A stretch of DNA of 64,000 bases from JAEZDC01 sp036676415 (GCA_036676415.1 JAKFCX010000015.1:1-64000), one strand, 5' to 3'. Shown: positions 1 to 8,756, counted from the first letter of the stretch. Made by a program: numbers and translations. Notes: generated by a model from the sequence alone, not told the origin.

Positions 1-591
1 GGGCAGGTCGGCGGGCCGGGGCAGCCGGGCGAGGTTGCGGGCATAGGCGACCTCTGCCACGCCGACCGCGATGGCGGCGGAAACCTCGCGGATGCGGGTG
101 AGCGCCGGATAAACGCGGCCGATGGCCAGATCCTCCTGCGTCACCAGTTTCGCCAGCTCACGCGCGGCGACGAGGAACATCTCGTTTGTGACCCGCGACG
201 ACTGGGTGGCGACCACGCCGAGTCCGACGCCGGGGAAGATGTAGGAGTTGTTGCCCTGTCCCGATACGTAGGTGCGTCCGGCCAGGGTGCATGGCGGGAA
301 GGGGCTGCCGCTGGCGAAGATCGCGCGACCGTCGGTCCACGTGTAGGCCTGCTCGGCACTGCATTCGGACTTCGAGGTCGGATTGGAGAGTGCGAACACG
401 ATCGGCCGTTCATTGAGGCGGCCCATGGCCCGCACGACCGGCTCGGTGAACGCCGCGGCCTGACCGGAGACACCGATGAGGGCGTGCGGCTTGAGGTCCT
501 CGATGGCGGCGCCCAGTTCCCGCACCGGGGCATGATCGTGAGCGAAGCGGAGCTTGTGTTCGACCAGATCGGTGCGGCTTTTTACGACCAA
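1..591 (-). CDS. Malic enzyme, internal/C-terminal fragment (foreign GC-rich sequence)
   Basis: Reading the minus strand gives one open frame from about 591 down to the window edge. It shows malic enzyme hallmarks in order: SRTDLVEHK, LIGVSGQAAAFTEPVV, FALSNPTSKSEC, AIFASGSPFPP, YVSGQGNNSYIFPGVGLG and RVTNEMFLVAARELA. These match the NAD(P)-binding half of the large (~560-residue) malic enzymes that decarboxylate malate to pyruvate. The N-terminal part is missing at the junction and the C-terminus runs off the window. G+C is by eye far above the rest of the window, so this piece probably derives from another organism. Function of the fragment is confident; its membership of this genome is not. 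Confidence 0.85.
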   Translation of the reverse strand, partial: MVVKSRTDLVEHKLRFAHDHAPVRELGAAIEDLKPHALIGVSGQAAAFTEPVVRAMGRLNERPIVFALSNPTSKSECSAEQAYTWTDGRAIFASGSPFPPCTLAGRTYVSGQGNNSYIFPGVGLGVVATQSSRVTNEMFLVAARELAKLVTQEDLAIGRVYPALTRIREVSAAIAVGVAEVAYARNLARLPRPADLP

Positions 592-786
592 TACCTCGGT
601 GAAGAATTTGATAGTTATCCTCTTTGGGTAGCACATTACAAAGAGCCTGTGCAGCCGAGAGTTAAAAGAAACTGGGCTTTCTGGCAACACAGTGATGAAG
701 GTCGTGTAAACGGAATTGCTGCTGCAGTAGATTTTAATGTATTCAATGGAGATTCCACTGCCTTCAATGCACTACTTTTAAAGTAG
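580..786 (+). pseudogene. GH25-type lysozyme, C-terminal remnant cut by the junction
   Basis: From about 580 the plus frame reads FYDQYLGEEFDSYPLWVAHY, then WAFWQHSDEGRVNGI and VDFNVFNGD, ending at a TAG at 784-786. The pattern YPLWxAHY ... WQxSDxGxVxGI ... VDxNxFxG is the C-terminal end of glycosyl hydrolase family 25 muramidases, which cleave peptidoglycan glycan strands. The catalytic DxE region and signal sequence would lie upstream and are replaced by the foreign GC-rich sequence. An ATG at 484 in the same frame is inside the malic enzyme fragment and is not a genuine start. In the real genome the gene is probably intact. Confidence 0.8.
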
Positions 787-796
787 AATTTACTTT

Positions 797-1021
797 ATGG
801 AACCCGATGCCAGTGCATTTCTTGTAAGAATTGTAAAGTCAATTTCAATGACCATTCTTTGGATGCTGGTGAATATGACATTCGGCATCTTCTTCGACTA
901 CGGTTTTGTACACTCTTCGCTTAGCGTCGGCAACATCATCTTTTATATTTTCTTCGCCGGAAGTTTTGCAGGATTGATCTGGTACCTGTTAAAAGTTTGG
1001 AAACAACCACTACAGGCGTAA
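797..1021 (+). CDS. Small two-helix membrane protein, unknown function
   Basis: This is a 74-residue protein starting at an ATG ten bases after the lysozyme stop, so probably co-transcribed with it. Two hydrophobic stretches (about residues 15-35 and 45-65) are joined by a short loop, and the C-terminus is short and basic. I recognise no domain. Position directly behind a lysozyme gene hints at an envelope role, but that is only inference. Confidence 0.6.
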   Translation: MEPDASAFLVRIVKSISMTILWMLVNMTFGIFFDYGFVHSSLSVGNIIFYIFFAGSFAGLIWYLLKVWKQPLQA

Positions 1022-1098
1022 CTTATTTTTGGTGAGATCGTTCAGCAGCAGGTATTTATGCCGCTGATTCAATATATTCATACCACCAACTAAGACTA

Positions 1099-1491
1099 AT
1101 GCGTATTAAAAACATTTCAAAATGGACGGTTATCGTCGGTACATTATTGATATGGACCGTAAAATTTTTTATCCGGCCATTTGTACATATCCCCGATTCT
1201 TATAAGCCACTTTTTGGGTTAGCTCCCAATCTTATTGGTTCTTTTCTTTTGCCTTTTGGTGCTTGCTGGCTTTTTAGCTGGGCATTTGGAATGAGAACCG
1301 TCAAAGAGCTAAAAATTGCCTGTTGGTTTGGATTAGTATTGGTGGTAATTAATGAATATCTGCAGCTGATTCCTTTCTTCGGCAGAACATTCGATTACCT
1401 CGATATTCTCTCTTCTTTTATCGGGGTATGCTGTGGTTATTTTTTTTACGCAAGATTAATGGTGAAGCCGGAATACAAAACTTACCCATGA
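1099..1491 (+). CDS. VanZ-like integral membrane protein
   Basis: A 130-residue protein with about four hydrophobic helices. Near the C-terminus NEYLQLIPFFGRTFDYLDIL followed by a glycine-rich helix resembles the VanZ-like signature, in which an acidic residue, a Q and an RxFDxxD motif precede the last helix. VanZ-like proteins are membrane proteins linked to glycopeptide resistance and envelope functions, with no established reaction. The start ATG at 1099 directly opens the first helix. The assignment rests on one motif, so it is tentative beyond membrane protein. Confidence 0.6.
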   Translation: MRIKNISKWTVIVGTLLIWTVKFFIRPFVHIPDSYKPLFGLAPNLIGSFLLPFGACWLFSWAFGMRTVKELKIACWFGLVLVVINEYLQLIPFFGRTFDYLDILSSFIGVCCGYFFYARLMVKPEYKTYP

Positions 1492-1532
1492 TATTTTTTT
1501 GATACAGAGGCCAGTACTGGTATGCAGCTTTT

Positions 1533-1543
1533 GTTGCGTCGCA
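1533..1543 (+). repeat. Dispersed intergenic repeat, partial copy 1
   Basis: GTTGCGTCGCA core of the dispersed family (see finding), between the VanZ-like gene and the glycosylase gene. Flanking AGCTTTT and GCAT-rich bases resemble the flanks of the copies near 51212 and 58269. Confidence 0.6.
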
Positions 1544-1590
1544 TTACGTTCATCGGTAACAATCACTTCAGCTTTCACTAATTTGGCTGT

Positions 1591-2199
1591 ATGCAATATA
1601 TAATTCACCTGCAGAAAGATAAAAAGCTTGCGAAGATTCTTGGAACTGAGATCCATGAATTAAAACTGCATAAGAATATTCCGCTCCGTTTAATGGCAAG
1701 TATCATGAGCCAGCAACTGAGTACAAAAGTTGCACAGGTCATTTACCGTAGGTTCTTGGAACTATACAATAGCAAGGAACCCAAGCCACAGCAGGTACTT
1801 GATACTCCTTTTGAAAAACTCAGGGGTATTGGACTATCCAATGCAAAAGTGAGCTATGTACAAAATGTAGCACAGTTCTGTATGGAACATAAGATCATAG
1901 ATAAGAAATTGCTCAGGATGAGCAACGAAGAAATTATTGAATTACTTACACAGATAAAAGGAGTTGGCAGGTGGACCGTGGAAATGCTGCTGATGTTTAC
2001 CTTAGGAAGAGAAGATGTATTTGCAGTTGATGATCTTGGAATTCAACAGGCCATAGTAAAAACTTACAAGCTGGACGACAGCAATAAGAAAGCTTTACGT
2101 GAAAAGATGATAAAGATTTCCGAGAAGTGGAAACCTTACAGAACATATGCCTGTTTACATTTATGGAAATGGAAAGACACACCACAACCAACTCAGTAA
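1591..2199 (+). CDS. DNA-3-methyladenine glycosylase, AlkA-type HhH-GPD
   Basis: A 202-residue base-excision repair glycosylase that removes alkylated purines from DNA. The N-terminal half includes MSQQLSTKVA, typical of AlkA-family helices. A helix-hairpin-helix is seen at about residues 125-145 (LLTQIKGVGRWTVEMLLMF), followed by the GPD-type loop FAVDDLGIQQAI, which carries the catalytic aspartate. The length fits the short AlkA/MAG group without the extra N-terminal domain of E. coli AlkA. It ends convergently, overlapping the last codons of the CHAT gene by 7 bases. The start ATG is followed immediately by coherent family sequence. Confidence 0.85.
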   Translation: MQYIIHLQKDKKLAKILGTEIHELKLHKNIPLRLMASIMSQQLSTKVAQVIYRRFLELYNSKEPKPQQVLDTPFEKLRGIGLSNAKVSYVQNVAQFCMEHKIIDKKLLRMSNEEIIELLTQIKGVGRWTVEMLLMFTLGREDVFAVDDLGIQQAIVKTYKLDDSNKKALREKMIKISEKWKPYRTYACLHLWKWKDTPQPTQ

Positions 2200-3518
2200 G
2201 GAAAGCCAAACAGCATGAATGGAGCCCAGTGTGCAGGATCACTATTTTCTGCCTTAAAGTCCAGGATCGCTTTTCTGAGATGTGATGCCGGATAAAAATA
2301 AAGCGCTTCTTCAGTAAGTATTTTTACAAAGTTGATCATGAGTTTTTTCGTTGCAGTATCGTCTACACTCCATAAACTCATTATAGTATGATCAATGCCT
2401 GCTTTATAAAAAGCCCTGCCAATTCCAATAAACCCTGCATCATAAATTTTACCCACACCTGTTTGGCAGGCACTTAATATCGCAATGGATTTTTCTGCCT
2501 TAAACTTTTCATTCTGGATATTCTTTGCTGTCCATAAGCCTTTCGGATTAGCTGAATCAGGGGAGAAAGCAAGAAAGCTACCAGCTAATCCCTTTTCAAG
2601 ATCGGCATACCCATGTGTAGCAAAATACAGGAAGTTGGAAGACTTTGCATTCTTCAAAACTGTAGTAAGTGTTGCATCTTTTCCTATGATCGGTTTTGCA
2701 TTTACTAACAATGCAACGGAATCAGCTTCTGCTTCTGCTCCTGGTAATCTTGACAGATCATAATCTTTGTCCGTTGTATATTCAGGATTACCTACCACAA
2801 CTGGATTTCTCGGTTCCAAACTCAATGGTTTTCCAATAGCATAGGGATATTTCATTATCGGAACGGCAAGGTTACATAAATGTGGTGCAATCGATACTGA
2901 AACGCTGTCGATAAGATAACCATCTTTAAATGGCCGCATCAGGTAAAGCGGAAACTGGCTGATGTTGAATTCAGGGATAACAATCAGGTGCTTTAAACCA
3001 GAAAGGTTTTCAGCTATGTATTCCGGAAAGAGATAGTTTGTTGCCGTTCGGATACTTTGCTCAATGCCTGGTCTTTGAAGTGTATCTTTCTTTTTAATCG
3101 TTACTCCACGGTTTTTTGCATTCCTGGAGGCTAGTAACAGATCAACCTTCAAAGCACTTCGCAGATCAACTTCAGCTTTTATAAGCTGCTCCTTTTTTAT
3201 AAATGCAACGTGATAATTCAATTTGTCTTTCTGCAGAAGCCATATTTTAAGAGAATCATCGGTATAGCTATAAAACAATATGCCTAACCTGCTTTTTAAA
3301 CGGCCATAGCTATTAAGCATCTGGCTTACTTCTTTGTACGGATCTTTCATATCCTCACACACAAATGAAGCTCCTCTGAGTTCATACAGGTCACGAAGCT
3401 TATCTACACTTTTGAGATAGTGCTTATTAAATGAATGAATCGTATCGGATTGAGCAGACACTGTTGAACCCAACAATACCAGCACAACCAGTAACAGTTG
3501 AAATTTATTAGATGCCAT
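2193..3518 (-). CDS. Exported CHAT-domain (caspase-like) protein
   Basis: A 441-residue protein with an N-terminal signal peptide (hydrophobic run ending VSA-Q, residues about 1-24) and a C-terminal CHAT domain. The caspase-like dyad is visible: histidine in YFATHGY (about residue 302) and cysteine in AILSACQTG (about residue 351). GIGRAFYKAGI and SLWSVDD follow as usual for CHAT. CHAT domains are clan CD cysteine proteases; substrates here are unknown. No TPR array is seen before the domain. The frame is open upstream to 3560, but a terminator hairpin at 3533-3556 occupies that stretch, so ATG 3518 was chosen. No defence genes or partner peptidase substrates are adjacent. Confidence 0.85.
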   Translation of the reverse strand: MASNKFQLLLVVLVLLGSTVSAQSDTIHSFNKHYLKSVDKLRDLYELRGASFVCEDMKDPYKEVSQMLNSYGRLKSRLGILFYSYTDDSLKIWLLQKDKLNYHVAFIKKEQLIKAEVDLRSALKVDLLLASRNAKNRGVTIKKKDTLQRPGIEQSIRTATNYLFPEYIAENLSGLKHLIVIPEFNISQFPLYLMRPFKDGYLIDSVSVSIAPHLCNLAVPIMKYPYAIGKPLSLEPRNPVVVGNPEYTTDKDYDLSRLPGAEAEADSVALLVNAKPIIGKDATLTTVLKNAKSSNFLYFATHGYADLEKGLAGSFLAFSPDSANPKGLWTAKNIQNEKFKAEKSIAILSACQTGVGKIYDAGFIGIGRAFYKAGIDHTIMSLWSVDDTATKKLMINFVKILTEEALYFYPASHLRKAILDFKAENSDPAHWAPFMLFGFPY

Positions 3519-3526
3519 AAGGTGAA

Positions 3527-3557
3527 CAAAAAAAGCTCTACCCGAAAGTAGAGCTTT
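3527..3557 (-). terminator. Rho-independent terminator after the S46 peptidase gene
   Basis: Perfect 9-bp stem (AAGCTCTAC at 3533-3541 with GTAGAGCTT at 3548-3556), 6-base loop, and on the minus strand a run of T residues following it. It lies 20-50 bases past the S46 stop and argues against the longer CHAT start. Confidence 0.85.
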
Positions 3558-3578
3558 CATTTAATAATGCCAGCTAGC

Positions 3579-5735
3579 CTATTTTACAATTTTTAGTTCA
3601 TTGATGATGTTTTTTGCACCACCCAGTTTGTCTATCACCCAGAGCACATAGCGTATATCAACATTTATGGTTCTGTTGAGATTTTCGTCAAAAGCTATCT
3701 TATGACTCAATGCTTCATAGTTTCCGTCAAAAGCCAAACCGATCAACTCACCATTCGCATTTAAAACAGGAGAACCTGAGTTGCCACCGGTGATGTCGTT
3801 AGAAGTTATAAATCCTACAACAATATCTTTTTCTTTTTTGTCAATGTATTGACCAAAATCTCTTGCCTTATACTTCTCGATAAGATTTTGCGGCAGGTCA
3901 AATTCATAATCACCAGGAACATATTTCTCCATCATTCCGCTCATCGTGGTTATATAATCATACTGCACAGCATCTCTCGGGCTATAGCTACTAACATCAC
4001 CGTAAGATAATCGCATCGTGAAATTTGCATCAGGATACATCATTGCAGCTTTCTTTTTATCCATCGACATCACACCTTTCAAATACATACGAGCAAGATC
4101 AGTATTAGCAGTTTGGAAAACTGTATACTTCGGAAGAATGTTAGTGGTATAATGTGTTACAAAAGTTTCAGCAAGCTTAATAGCCGGATCTTTTCTTATG
4201 TGATCTTCATCGGCATCGTCAACAAATCTTCTCCACTTTTTATCATCCAGAATAATGGTGTTATTGAATATTTCTGCCGCATATTTTTTGTATGCCTCCG
4301 CACCAGTTCCATAATCGTTATCAAATTGTGAGAAGAAACCTGCGGGTTGTTGTGAAGGATCAATATCAGCCCTGTACATCATCAGCACATCGGCAAGTAT
4401 TCTTTCATCGCTTATCCTGTTCTCAGATGCAAGGAATGAAGTTCTTGCCCTGTCAGCCGCTTTTAAAGCAGAATCAATTTTTTCTTTTGGTGTTCCTTCA
4501 GTATTCATCAGCGTATTCAATCCGAGTAACGATGCTCCAAACCGGATCAATGGAGAACCTAAAATGCCTTCCGTATGGTACACCCGGCTCATAGCAAAAG
4601 GTTTCCAGGCGGTGTAGTTTTTAGTGTACTCGTTAAAAATATTTTCGTATTCCGGTTTCCCTTTGGCCCAATCTAAAAACGCCTGTTCCTGTTTAGTTTT
4701 TTGACCGTAGACATCGTATTTTAATAATTGTTTTGTTTCACCGTCATAGAACTTCCAATAGTTAGCAATTGATGCATAGTCTGATGATAGCTGAAGTTTA
4801 GTGGCAGGATCTTTCTTCATTTCTTCGTGCATGTACTTCAATCTCATATCACGAAGCTTTACCAAAGTTGGATTGTTGATCTCAGTAGCAAGGTTTACAC
4901 CCATTGACGTTTCATAACGATTGGTGCCACCAGGATATCCGAAGATCATTGCAAAATCTCCCTGCTTTACACCTTTAAGGCTTACAGGGAGAAAATACTT
5001 TGCTTTATAAGGAACGTTATCCGCACTGTATTTTGCAGGTTTTCCATCTTTGCTCATATACACACGGAATACTGAAAAATCTCCTGTATGACGTGGCCAT
5101 TCCCAGTTGTCTGTATCGCCACCGAATTTTCCAATACTTTCAGGAGGAGTTCCCACTAATCTTATATCACGATACACATCATACACATAAAGAAAGTATT
5201 GATTGCCGGCAAACATTGATGCAACAACAGCCGTTTTAAATTCATCTCCTTTGGTTACTTCTTTAATAATATCCGCATTAACCTTGTTGAATTTATTTGT
5301 TCGTTCTGCCCCCTTTAGGTCTCCAAGAGCTGACATTACACGGTTTGTTACATCCTGGATCCTGTTAAGAAATCGAACGGTGAGCGTTGTTTTGATTTCT
5401 TGATTGTGGTCAGTTGCCCAAAAACCATCTTTCAAATAGTTATGTTCTACTGAAGAAGCATTTGCAATTGCACCATAACCACAGTGGTGATTGGTGAAGA
5501 TCAATCCTTTTGAGCTAACAATCTCACCAGTGCAACCATTACCAAAAATGATGATGGCATCTTTTATTGAAGCCTTATTGGCAGAATACAACTGGTCTGC
5601 TTTGAGTTTGAGGCCTTTTTTAACCATATCACCATATACCTGCTTGCCCAATAAGAGTGGCAGCCACATTCCTTCGTCGGCCTGTGAACGAAGAATCGTA
5701 ATTAAGAATGCAATCGAGAGAAATAACTTTTTCAT
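3579..5735 (-). CDS. S46 family dipeptidyl-peptidase (DPP7/DPP11 type)
   Basis: A 718-residue secreted serine exopeptidase that releases dipeptides from peptide N-termini in the periplasm or at the cell surface. Signal peptide at residues 1-19. The trypsin-like fold is marked by the histidine motif FTNHHCGYGAI (about residue 75-85) and the nucleophile motif ITGGNSGSPVLNANGEL (about residue 640), followed by GLAFDGN. Length matches the family (~700-720). I cannot tell DPP7 (hydrophobic P1) from DPP11 (acidic P1) without aligning the S1 pocket. The open frame reaches 5825, but ATG 5735 gives a clean signal peptide. It lies in a minus-strand run with an M28 peptidase, suggesting growth on peptides. 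Confidence 0.92.
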   Translation of the reverse strand: MKKLFLSIAFLITILRSQADEGMWLPLLLGKQVYGDMVKKGLKLKADQLYSANKASIKDAIIIFGNGCTGEIVSSKGLIFTNHHCGYGAIANASSVEHNYLKDGFWATDHNQEIKTTLTVRFLNRIQDVTNRVMSALGDLKGAERTNKFNKVNADIIKEVTKGDEFKTAVVASMFAGNQYFLYVYDVYRDIRLVGTPPESIGKFGGDTDNWEWPRHTGDFSVFRVYMSKDGKPAKYSADNVPYKAKYFLPVSLKGVKQGDFAMIFGYPGGTNRYETSMGVNLATEINNPTLVKLRDMRLKYMHEEMKKDPATKLQLSSDYASIANYWKFYDGETKQLLKYDVYGQKTKQEQAFLDWAKGKPEYENIFNEYTKNYTAWKPFAMSRVYHTEGILGSPLIRFGASLLGLNTLMNTEGTPKEKIDSALKAADRARTSFLASENRISDERILADVLMMYRADIDPSQQPAGFFSQFDNDYGTGAEAYKKYAAEIFNNTIILDDKKWRRFVDDADEDHIRKDPAIKLAETFVTHYTTNILPKYTVFQTANTDLARMYLKGVMSMDKKKAAMMYPDANFTMRLSYGDVSSYSPRDAVQYDYITTMSGMMEKYVPGDYEFDLPQNLIEKYKARDFGQYIDKKEKDIVVGFITSNDITGGNSGSPVLNANGELIGLAFDGNYEALSHKIAFDENLNRTINVDIRYVLWVIDKLGGAKNIINELKIVK

Positions 5736-5845
5736 GTGCGAGAGATTTTTAAAATGATTTGCTGAGCGATTACAGCAAAAATTGGGCAACAAAGTAAATA
5801 CAACTGAGAATATCTTACATGACAAAAAACAGTTATGGCAGAAAA

Positions 5846-5872
5846 AGAAAAAAGCCCTTCGTTAGAAGGGCT
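5846..5872 (-). terminator. Rho-independent terminator after the M28 peptidase gene
   Basis: AGCCCTTC (5853-5860) and GAAGGGCT (5865-5872) form a perfect 8-bp stem with a GTTA loop; on the minus strand a T-rich run follows. It is placed just after the M28 stop at 5878, so the S46 gene needs its own promoter. Confidence 0.85.
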
Positions 5873-5877
5873 GGTTA

Positions 5878-7341
5878 TTATCTTGAAGGAATCACCAAAG
5901 GAATATTTCGCTTCAGCATCTGGTCACGGTTGGCCATTTCCCAGGCTGTGTAAAATACCAGCTTCGTCCTTTTCTCCATCAGGCCGAAATTGATCTTGTC
6001 AATAGTATCAGTTGGCCTGTGATAATCGGCATGTGTTCCATTAAAGTAGAAGATGATCGGAACACCTTTTTTTGCAAAATTATAATGATCGGAACGGTAG
6101 TAATAACGATTAGGATCCGACACATCGGTAAATCTTCTGTCCAGTTCCATTCCAATGTATTTGTTGTTAACCGAATCAGTAATTGGTCTCAGGTCACTAC
6201 TTAGTTTGTCATCACCGATCACATATACATAATTCAACGAATCTCCGGTGTATTTTGGATCGATCCTTCCGATCATATCAATATTCAGATCAACTGTTGT
6301 TTTCTCCAAAGGGAATATCGGATGATCGGTATAAAACTCAGAACCCCACAAACCATATTCTTCACCGGAAACAGCCATGAAAACGATACTTCTTCTTGGA
6401 CCATGACCTTTCTTTTTAGCCTGAGCGAATGCTTCAGCTATTTCTATGATGCCGGTTGTTCCTGAACCATCATCATCAGCACCATAATAGATAACAGAAT
6501 CTCCACGTTTGCCAATATGATCATAGTGAGCAGTAAGAAAAACATACTCGTCCTTTTTATCAGTACCTGGCAATAATCCTAATACATTCGTGCTTTCTAA
6601 AGTGATCTTTTGCTTTGAAATATTGATAGCAGTGTTAGTGGTATACGTTTCTTTTGAAAGCGATACCAATGAAGCTGAATCCATACTACTCCTATTCAGT
6701 ATTTGGGCAGCAGCATTGTAAGAAACAGTGATGTATGGAAATTGATCACCTGAATTTTTATACAAGCCGGTTTTTGCAGCAAATGGAGTTCTTTTTGGAA
6801 AGTTTTTACTTACCACGATAATTCCCATTGCCTGCCTTCTTCTTAGCTGGCCGAATTTCTGACGCATTACGGCAAAGCTTCCTTCGTCGATCATTACCCA
6901 CTTACCAGCTATAGAAAGATTAGCTGTATCTAAAACTCCAGCTCCGGCAAAATGAATTTTATCAAAATTCCATGAACCGGAAGGAAAGCTGTTCACAGTA
7001 AAAACATAATCCTTATTTACTTCCAATGTTTTACCATTCGCAATAAATGAATTTGTGATAACACTATCCTGGTAAACATTAAATACCTGTTCATAGCTAT
7101 TGCCATTTCCGGGTAATAAACCAAGGTTTCTGAACTGACCCTCTATGTATGCTGCAGCTTTTCGCTGTCCGTCAGTAGCAGTAGCTCTTCCTTCCATTTC
7201 AGCCGAAGCGATAACAGAAAGCTTTTTTCTAAGGTCTTTTACCTTAATCGTTTTAGCGTACTTACTGATCTTTTTTTCCTTTACCTGTGCAATTGCACTA
7301 AAAGATGCCAGCAGGATCACTGGTAATAATAGTCTCTTCAT
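5878..7341 (-). CDS. M28 family metallopeptidase (aminopeptidase-like)
   Basis: A 487-residue exported peptidase with signal peptide (residues 1-18, ending AIA-Q). The di-zinc ligands of family M28 are all visible: LTAHYDHIG, ADDDGSGT, SGEEYGLWGSEF, NIDMIGR and RSDHYNFAKKG. A stretch between about residues 100 and 240 is the usual place of a PA-type insert. It trims amino acids from the N-terminus of peptides, likely in the periplasm. Only three bases separate it from the upstream rpiB stop, so the two are almost certainly one transcript, ended by the hairpin at 5853-5872. Confidence 0.92.
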   Translation of the reverse strand: MKRLLLPVILLASFSAIAQVKEKKISKYAKTIKVKDLRKKLSVIASAEMEGRATATDGQRKAAAYIEGQFRNLGLLPGNGNSYEQVFNVYQDSVITNSFIANGKTLEVNKDYVFTVNSFPSGSWNFDKIHFAGAGVLDTANLSIAGKWVMIDEGSFAVMRQKFGQLRRRQAMGIIVVSKNFPKRTPFAAKTGLYKNSGDQFPYITVSYNAAAQILNRSSMDSASLVSLSKETYTTNTAINISKQKITLESTNVLGLLPGTDKKDEYVFLTAHYDHIGKRGDSVIYYGADDDGSGTTGIIEIAEAFAQAKKKGHGPRRSIVFMAVSGEEYGLWGSEFYTDHPIFPLEKTTVDLNIDMIGRIDPKYTGDSLNYVYVIGDDKLSSDLRPITDSVNNKYIGMELDRRFTDVSDPNRYYYRSDHYNFAKKGVPIIFYFNGTHADYHRPTDTIDKINFGLMEKRTKLVFYTAWEMANRDQMLKRNIPLVIPSR

Positions 7342-7344
7342 TTT

Positions 7345-7794
7345 TTAACAGGCGATTTTATTTACACGATTCTCATGACGACCACCTTCGAAAGCCGTGG
7401 TCATAAAATTTTCTACCATTTCAATAGCATAATGCAAGGCAACAAATCTTGCAGGAAGTGAAATAACATTTGCATTATTGTGTTGACGAGCCAATCTTGC
7501 CACATCATTGTTCCAGCAGAGAGCAGAACGAATGCCCTGGTGTTTGTTTGCTGTGATGTTCACTCCGTTTGCACTTCCACAGATGAGAATACCAAAAGCT
7601 GATTCTCCATTCTCTACACTGGAAGCTGTTGGATGTGCAAAATCGGGATAATCCACAGACTCAACTGAGTAGGTGCCGAAGTCTTTGACTTCGTAACCTT
7701 TATCTGTCAGCCATTTGATAATGGATTGTTTGTACTCAAATCCTGCATGATCACAGCCAATGGCTATGGGTTTTGATAAGTCGAAGTTGTTCAT
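7345..7794 (-). CDS. rpiB: Ribose-5-phosphate isomerase B
   Basis: 149 residues, the usual RpiB length. The enzyme interconverts ribose 5-phosphate and ribulose 5-phosphate in the pentose phosphate pathway (some homologues act on allose or galactose phosphates). Family motifs are GCDHAGFEYK at the N-terminus, YPDFAHPTA, LICGSANGVNITANK with the active-site cysteine, and RSALCWNNDVARLARQHNNANV. The frame stays open to 7854, but the extra codons fall in the dispersed repeat at 7824-7843, so ATG 7794 is taken. It is co-directional with tatC upstream and tightly coupled to the M28 gene downstream. Confidence 0.93.
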   Translation of the reverse strand: MNNFDLSKPIAIGCDHAGFEYKQSIIKWLTDKGYEVKDFGTYSVESVDYPDFAHPTASSVENGESAFGILICGSANGVNITANKHQGIRSALCWNNDVARLARQHNNANVISLPARFVALHYAIEMVENFMTTAFEGGRHENRVNKIAC

Positions 7795-7823
7795 GTAGCG
7801 GTATTGATGAATAAAGATATATT

Positions 7824-7843
7824 GTACAAGAGTGCGACGCAAC
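7824..7843 (-). repeat. Dispersed intergenic repeat, type A arm, copy 2
   Basis: Exact reverse complement of the 20-base type A arm GTTGCGTCGCACTCTTGTAC, in the 84-base gap between tatC and rpiB. Confidence 0.75.
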
Positions 7844-7878
7844 GAAAGATTCATGAGCGGTATGATGCCGGCGAAATA

Positions 7879-8739
7879 CTAACTCCATTCTTTCAACTCC
7901 TGCTTTAATTCTTCTTTATAAATTCTTGAAGAAATGATAACGCCTAGCTCGTATAACAGGAACAAAGGAAGAAATACAATAGCCTGGCTTACCCAATCCG
8001 GACTTGGAGTAATGATCGCAGCAGCAATTAAAATGAGTACGATTGCATATTTACGTTTTGCTTTAAGAAAGGTGGGAGTAATAAGGCCAACTTTTGTTAG
8101 TACGAATGCAAGTACCGGCAATTCGAAAGCAATGCCACAACCGAGAATAAGATTGGTGAGGTTGTCGATATAATCTTTGATGGTAGGTAATGTCTTGACC
8201 ATTCCCACACCACTGATCTGGAAGCTGGCAAGGAAATTAAAAGTGAAAGGACCTAAAATAAAATACCCGAAAGCGGCGCCAAGAAAAAAGAAAAAAGAAA
8301 CCCAGAAAATCACGAACTGGGTGTATTTTAATTCTGATGGTCGTAATGCAGGTTTGAGAAATTTCCAGAATTCCCAGAAGATGTATGGAAAAGCTCCGAT
8401 AATTCCACCAACAAAAGCAATGCTGAATGTGCTGAAGAACTGGCCACCAAATTCAGTATTGATCATTTCAACCTTAACGGGTTGCATGCAGAGAGCATCA
8501 CCTAAACGAAGCCACCTACTAAGATCGCATAAAGCTTTATAGCTCACAAAATCAGGCATAATAGGCCCGGCAATAATATTATCGAACACCCAATTTATGT
8601 TGAGGAAAATGAGTATTGCAAAAACCATTACGGCCAAAAGCGAACGAATGATATGCCACCTGAGTTCTTCGAGATGATCGATGAACGTCATCTCAGCTCT
8701 TTCTGGTCCTTGTCTTCTTTTAAAGAATGATAATGCCAT
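7879..8739 (-). CDS. tatC: Twin-arginine translocase subunit TatC
   Basis: A 286-residue inner-membrane protein that binds twin-arginine signal peptides and with TatA exports folded proteins. The signature FIDHLEELRWHIIRSL opens the protein (about residues 18-33), followed by six hydrophobic helices and the conserved FEFWKFLKPAL-like loop (here FWEFWKFLKPALRPSE). Length is somewhat above the E. coli protein because of a longer first periplasmic loop containing DLSRWLRLGDALCM. No tatA/B is in the window. A TACCTTTG promoter element lies 17 bases upstream of the start. Confidence 0.95.
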   Translation of the reverse strand: MALSFFKRRQGPERAEMTFIDHLEELRWHIIRSLLAVMVFAILIFLNINWVFDNIIAGPIMPDFVSYKALCDLSRWLRLGDALCMQPVKVEMINTEFGGQFFSTFSIAFVGGIIGAFPYIFWEFWKFLKPALRPSELKYTQFVIFWVSFFFFLGAAFGYFILGPFTFNFLASFQISGVGMVKTLPTIKDYIDNLTNLILGCGIAFELPVLAFVLTKVGLITPTFLKAKRKYAIVLILIAAAIITPSPDWVSQAIVFLPLFLLYELGVIISSRIYKEELKQELKEWS

Positions 8740-8756
8740 GCTGTTTTGTAGGTGAG

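Noticed and set aside
141..634. Several overlapping minus-strand frames rich in Arg, Ser and Pro
   Set aside because: These are out-of-frame readings of GC-rich DNA; the malic enzyme frame explains the region.
484..786. A 100-codon plus-strand frame beginning ATG at 484
   Set aside because: Its first ~32 codons are antisense to the malic enzyme fragment; only the part after ~580 is lysozyme. It is an artefact of the junction.
2193..3518. Possible CHAT-based defence system
   Set aside because: No nuclease, CRISPR effector, gasdermin or other defence gene is adjacent, and the CHAT protein has an export signal.
8177..8542. A 121-codon plus-strand frame opposite tatC
   Set aside because: Antisense to conserved TatC; composition reflects the complement of hydrophobic codons.
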